The position numbers were made by a program, and so were the translations under genes. The notes beneath the pieces are model-generated. The model did no database searches and was not told where the DNA came from. It saw nothing but the letters and a program-made list of their open reading frames with translations. 8,560 bases of DNA from an uncultured Chitinophagaceae bacterium (GTDB taxonomy: Bacteria; Bacteroidota; Bacteroidia; Chitinophagales; Chitinophagaceae). Shown here piece by piece: positions 5,868 to 8,560 of this stretch. Location of the stretch: NCBI GenBank assembly GCA_946479005.1, contig CAMLEM010000054.1, positions 1-8,560 on the forward strand, read 5' to 3'. The stretch's first letter is position 1. Every line of letters starts with the position of its first letter.

Positions 5868-6287
5868 ATGGCATATTCAGAAAAGGTCATTGACCACTAT
5901 CAGAACCCCAAGAATGTGGGAACGCTTGATAAAAGCAAGCCCAATGTAGGTACCGGGCTGGTGGGAGCGCCGGAATGTGGCGACGTAATGAGGCTCCAGA
6001 TCGAAGTGGATGATGCTACAGGTCTGATCAAAGATGCCAAATTCAAGACTTTCGGTTGCGGGTCTGCGATCGCTTCCTCTTCCCTGGCCACGGAGTGGCT
6101 GAAAGGAAAAACGATCGATGACGCCATCAAGATCGACAATATGACGATCGTGGAAGAGCTCAATCTTCCCCCGGTAAAGATCCACTGTTCCGTGCTCGCT
6201 GAAGATGCGATCAAGGCGGCAGTGAATGATTATCGCCAGAAAAATGGCCTGCCGGAGATCAAATTCAACGAGTCGGTGGTCCACTAA
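5868..6287 (+). CDS. iscU: iron-sulphur cluster scaffold IscU
   Basis: A 139-residue scaffold on which [2Fe-2S] clusters are built from IscS-derived sulphur. The three ligand cysteines are present: Cys37 in A-P-E-C-G-D, Cys64 in F-G-C-G-S-A and Cys107 in K-I-H-C-S. Asp39, which makes clusters labile and transferable, is kept, as is His106. The chaperone-recognition motif LPPVKIHC at 100-107 is intact, implying an HscA/HscB-type partner elsewhere in the genome, since none is encoded here. The N-terminus AYSEKVIDHYQNPKNVG is standard. The C-terminal tail after about residue 127 is somewhat longer than in E. coli IscU. The leader is A-rich without Shine-Dalgarno. It sits 63 bases after iscS and 15 before iscA, so co-transcription is very likely. 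Confidence 0.96.
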   Translation: MAYSEKVIDHYQNPKNVGTLDKSKPNVGTGLVGAPECGDVMRLQIEVDDATGLIKDAKFKTFGCGSAIASSSLATEWLKGKTIDDAIKIDNMTIVEELNLPPVKIHCSVLAEDAIKAAVNDYRQKNGLPEIKFNESVVH

Positions 6288-6292
6288 AAGCC

Positions 6293-6299
6293 GGAGGAG
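6293..6299 (+). promoter_or_regulatory. strong Shine-Dalgarno before iscA
   Basis: GGAGGAG ends three bases before the ATG at 6303, with its first GGAG six bases from the start. No other gene in the window has a comparable purine-rich match; the other leaders are A-rich. It supports ATG 6303 as the iscA start over the TTG at 6312. Confidence 0.6.
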
Positions 6300-6302
6300 A
6301 CG

Positions 6303-6653
6303 ATGACGAGTTTGGAGAACACGATCTATATCAGTGATAAAGCAAAAAGCAAGGTTGCCCAATTGATGGCCGATGCCGGGATCGCCAATGACCCCACATA
6401 TTTTCTTCGGGTGGGCGTTGCCGGTGGTGGCTGTTCGGGTCTTACCTATAAGCTGGATTTCGACAACGAGGAAAAACCGATGGACCAGGTGTTCGAAGAC
6501 AATGGTGTGAAGATCGTTACCGACCTGAAAAGTTTCCTTTACCTCGTGAATACCACCCTTGACTTCTCCGATGGGCTGAATGGAAAAGGTTTCTATTTCA
6601 GCAATCCCAATGCAAGCCGTACCTGTGGTTGCGGCGAAAGCTTCGCTGTCTGA
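6303..6653 (+). CDS. iscA: A-type iron-sulphur carrier IscA
   Basis: A 116-residue HesB/IscA-family protein. A-type carriers hold iron or a cluster and hand it to apo-proteins. The three ligand cysteines are present: Cys44 in G-G-G-C-S-G-L, and Cys108 and Cys110 in T-C-G-C-G near the end. The region SNPNASRTCGCGESF (100-114) is diagnostic. It is slightly longer than E. coli IscA (107 residues) because of an N-terminal extension and an extra EKPMDQ-like loop (57-62). The start has a strong Shine-Dalgarno and lies 15 bases after iscU. ErpA is an alternative family member that cannot be separated from motifs alone; context favours IscA. No ferredoxin, hscA, hscB or iscR follows; gldF comes next. 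Confidence 0.93.
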   Translation: MTSLENTIYISDKAKSKVAQLMADAGIANDPTYFLRVGVAGGGCSGLTYKLDFDNEEKPMDQVFEDNGVKIVTDLKSFLYLVNTTLDFSDGLNGKGFYFSNPNASRTCGCGESFAV

Positions 6654-6695
6654 TTGATTTCCCCCGCGAAAGGCGAATTGCTTAATTTGCAGGCA

Positions 6696-7415
6696 ATGTG
6701 GACGATCACCAAGAAGGAACTTCGACAGTTTTTCAGCAGCCTTACCGGGTATATCGCCATCATCGTTTTCCTGCTGGTCAACGGGCTAATGCTTTTTGTG
6801 TTCGAGGACAATATCTTCGACTTCGGGTATGCCACCCTGGACCGTTTCTTTTCCCTGGCGCCCTGGATCCTTTTGCTGCTGATTCCGGCCATTACAATGC
6901 GCAGCTTCTCCGAAGAATTCAAAACCGGTACCTGGGAGATCCTTCAAACGCTGCCGCTGAATCGCTGGCAGGTGATCGGGGGTAAATACCTGGGAAGCCT
7001 TATTGTCGTTTTCATCGCCCTGATCCCAACCATTATCTACATTCTTGCCGTGCAGGCGCTCTCATCCAATGAGGGACTGGACCTGGGGGCCACCATCGGT
7101 TCCTATATCGGGCTTTTTTTCCTGGCCGCGGTATTCACTGCGATCGGGATCTGCTGCAGCAGTTTTACCAACAATGCCGTGGTGGCCTTCATTACGGCCC
7201 TGATCGCCTGTGCACTCCTATACTATGGATTCAGCGCCATCAGCAAGCTGGAGGCTTTCCGGGGCGGGGCCGACTATTACATTGAAATGCTGGGGATCGA
7301 TTTTCATTACCGGAGCGTCAGCCGCGGGCTTATTGATACAAGGGACATCATCTACTTTTTGAGTATGATCAGTCTCTTTTTTATGATTACTTACCAAAAC
7401 ATTGCGAAAAGATGA
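6696..7415 (+). CDS. gldF: gliding motility ABC transporter permease GldF
   Basis: A 239-residue ABC-2 type integral membrane protein. I chose ATG at 6696, which begins MWTITKKELRQFFSSLTGYI, the normal family N-terminus. The frame is open from a TTG at 6654 directly after the iscA stop, but the 14 extra residues look like untranslated leader. Six hydrophobic segments lie at about 17-36, 51-68, 98-119, 135-153, 160-182 and 216-235. The motif F-S-E-E-F-K-T-G-T-W-E-I-L-Q-T-L-P (71-87) between segments 2 and 3 is the typical ABC-2 coupling loop. GldF, GldG and the ATPase GldA form a transporter linked to gliding motility in Flavobacterium johnsoniae, though homologues occur in non-gliding Bacteroidota. 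It overlaps gldG by ATGA, implying coupled translation. gldA is not in the window. Confidence 0.9.
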   Translation: MWTITKKELRQFFSSLTGYIAIIVFLLVNGLMLFVFEDNIFDFGYATLDRFFSLAPWILLLLIPAITMRSFSEEFKTGTWEILQTLPLNRWQVIGGKYLGSLIVVFIALIPTIIYILAVQALSSNEGLDLGATIGSYIGLFFLAAVFTAIGICCSSFTNNAVVAFITALIACALLYYGFSAISKLEAFRGGADYYIEMLGIDFHYRSVSRGLIDTRDIIYFLSMISLFFMITYQNIAKR

Positions 7416-8560
7416 GAAAAGGCAGGATGTTTTGGCGTTCCGGTTATTGGTGGATCCCCGTATTGCTGCTGCTTGTTGCCATCAACTACCTGGCCTCCCG
7501 CCTGCACGCCCGCTTCGACCTGACAAAGGAAAAAAGATATACCCTTAGCTCCACGACCCGCGACCTGGTGAAAGGATTGGAAGATGAAGTGGAGATAGAT
7601 GTTTTTCTTACCGGTGAATTTCCTTCCGGGTTCCGCAAGCTGCGGAACAGTACCGAAGAATTTCTTCGCCTGCTGAAAGACCGCAACGGATCGAAGATCC
7701 ACTACCGGTTCGTTTCACCCACCGAGCCGATAAAGGGTTCCCGGGTAACCTATGGCGATTCACTGGTGAAGATGGGAGCCGTTCCCATCAATCTTACCGT
7801 GCAAAAAGAAGCCGGAGAAAGCAGCAATATCATTTTCCCCGTAGCTCTGATGCGGTATAAAGGGAAAGAGGCCCTGGTAAACCTTTATCCCGGCGCCAGC
7901 GGAAATATCTCGCAGGTGGAGATCAACAGCGCCGAAGCCCTGATGGAGTACCAGTTCGTCAACGCACTGAACAAGCTTACCCAGGCAAAAAAGCCGGGGA
8001 TCGCTTACAGTAATGGAAACGGGGAGCCCCAGGATGCAAGACCTTACGACCTGGTGCAGGCCCTTTCTGCAGATTACGAGTTTGCTGTTTTAAACATCTC
8101 CCAGTATCCTTCCATTCCCGAAGGTGTGGATGTCCTGATGATCGTTAAGCCCACGGTTGGGTTTACTGAGTCGGAGAAATTCAAGATCGACCAGTTCCTG
8201 ATGAGAGGGGGAAGGCTGCTTTGTTTTATTGACAATCTTATCGCGGAACAGGATAGCCTTGCCTTCAAGCCGGAACAGGTGGCTTATGATCGTAACCTGA
8301 ACCTGACTGATCTTTTCTTTAAATACGGGCTGCGTATCAATACTGACCTGGTGATGGACCTCCAGTGCGATCATATTCCCTTCGTGGTGGGCGGCACACC
8401 AGAGAACCCACAGTTTGAATTCCTGCGCTGGAACTATTACCCACTGCTTATCCCAACCGGATCTTCCATCAGCCAGAACCTTGGGTATGTGGCCAGCCAG
8501 TATGCCAACTCCATTGACACCATCCGCGTAGACGGCGTAGTGAAAACCCCTTTGCTGGTG
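7412..8560 (+). CDS. gldG: gliding motility ABC transporter auxiliary protein GldG, 3' end cut
   Basis: The frame runs without a stop from ATG 7412 to the window end, giving the first 383 residues of a protein normally about 550-570 long. The ATG overlaps the gldF stop as ATGA; a second ATG lies at codon 6. Residues 13-29 form a membrane anchor (WWIPVLLLLVAINYLA), followed by RFDLTKEKRYTLSSTT (34-49), the conserved opening of the large periplasmic domain of the GldG/ABC auxiliary family. Other recognisable landmarks are VEINSAEALMEYQFVNALNKL (169-189) and the SNGNGEP motif (200-206), then a Rossmann-like strand VLMIVKPTVGFTESEKFKIDQFLMRGGRLLCFID. A second membrane helix is expected beyond the window. 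It acts with GldF and GldA at the inner membrane; the exact substrate is unknown. Confidence 0.9.
   Translation, partial: MRKGRMFWRSGYWWIPVLLLLVAINYLASRLHARFDLTKEKRYTLSSTTRDLVKGLEDEVEIDVFLTGEFPSGFRKLRNSTEEFLRLLKDRNGSKIHYRFVSPTEPIKGSRVTYGDSLVKMGAVPINLTVQKEAGESSNIIFPVALMRYKGKEALVNLYPGASGNISQVEINSAEALMEYQFVNALNKLTQAKKPGIAYSNGNGEPQDARPYDLVQALSADYEFAVLNISQYPSIPEGVDVLMIVKPTVGFTESEKFKIDQFLMRGGRLLCFIDNLIAEQDSLAFKPEQVAYDRNLNLTDLFFKYGLRINTDLVMDLQCDHIPFVVGGTPENPQFEFLRWNYYPLLIPTGSSISQNLGYVASQYANSIDTIRVDGVVKTPLLV

Noticed and set aside
6654..6695. TTG at 6654 as the gldF start
   Set aside because: It adds 14 residues before the canonical GldF N-terminus and directly follows the iscA stop; ATG 6696 fits the family better.

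Overview
This window looks like ordinary chromosomal core sequence from a Bacteroidota bacterium, most likely family Chitinophagaceae. The support is protein-level: gliding genes gldF and gldG, a Bacteroidota-type RNase III, and an acpP-fabF-rnc order. In addition, most starts lack a Shine-Dalgarno sequence and have A-rich leaders, and two genes are preceded by TAnnTTTG-type -7 boxes. The placement is inference; no 16S or other marker is present. GC content looks moderate, by eye near half.

Layout. (1) 1-432: the 3' part of a YcxB-like membrane protein, cut by the window edge. It converges on a GNAT acetyltransferase (475-903, minus); between them lies a short degenerate 7-bp repeat. (2) 904-1115: a divergent regulatory region with an inverted repeat, a hairpin, phased A/T tracts and a probable acpP promoter. 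(3) 1116-4047: acpP, fabF, rnc and a small lipoprotein gene, all on the plus strand. A terminator-like hairpin after acpP probably sets high acyl-carrier-protein output over fabF-rnc. (4) 4048-4449: methylmalonyl-CoA epimerase on the minus strand, whose stop codon abuts that of the lipoprotein gene. (5) 4450-4586: a divergent promoter region. (6) 4587-6653: iscS, iscU and iscA, a compact iron-sulphur assembly cluster. (7) 6696-8560: gldF and the first 383 codons of gldG, overlapping by ATGA; gldG runs off the window.

How the genes work together. AcpP carries the growing acyl chain that FabF elongates, and rnc travels with them as in many bacteria. IscS supplies persulphide sulphur to the IscU scaffold, and IscA is an A-type carrier or iron donor. 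GldF is the membrane permease and GldG the auxiliary subunit of the Gld ABC transporter; its ATPase GldA is not in the window. The epimerase belongs to the propionyl-CoA/methylmalonyl-CoA/succinyl-CoA route.

I found no mobile element, CRISPR array, tRNA, rRNA, phage gene or defence system, and nothing I would call a new system. The points most worth a second look are the inverted repeat around the putative acetyltransferase promoter, the acpP-fabF hairpin, the Asp-to-Asn change at a metal-ligand position of RNase III, and the unassigned lipoprotein.
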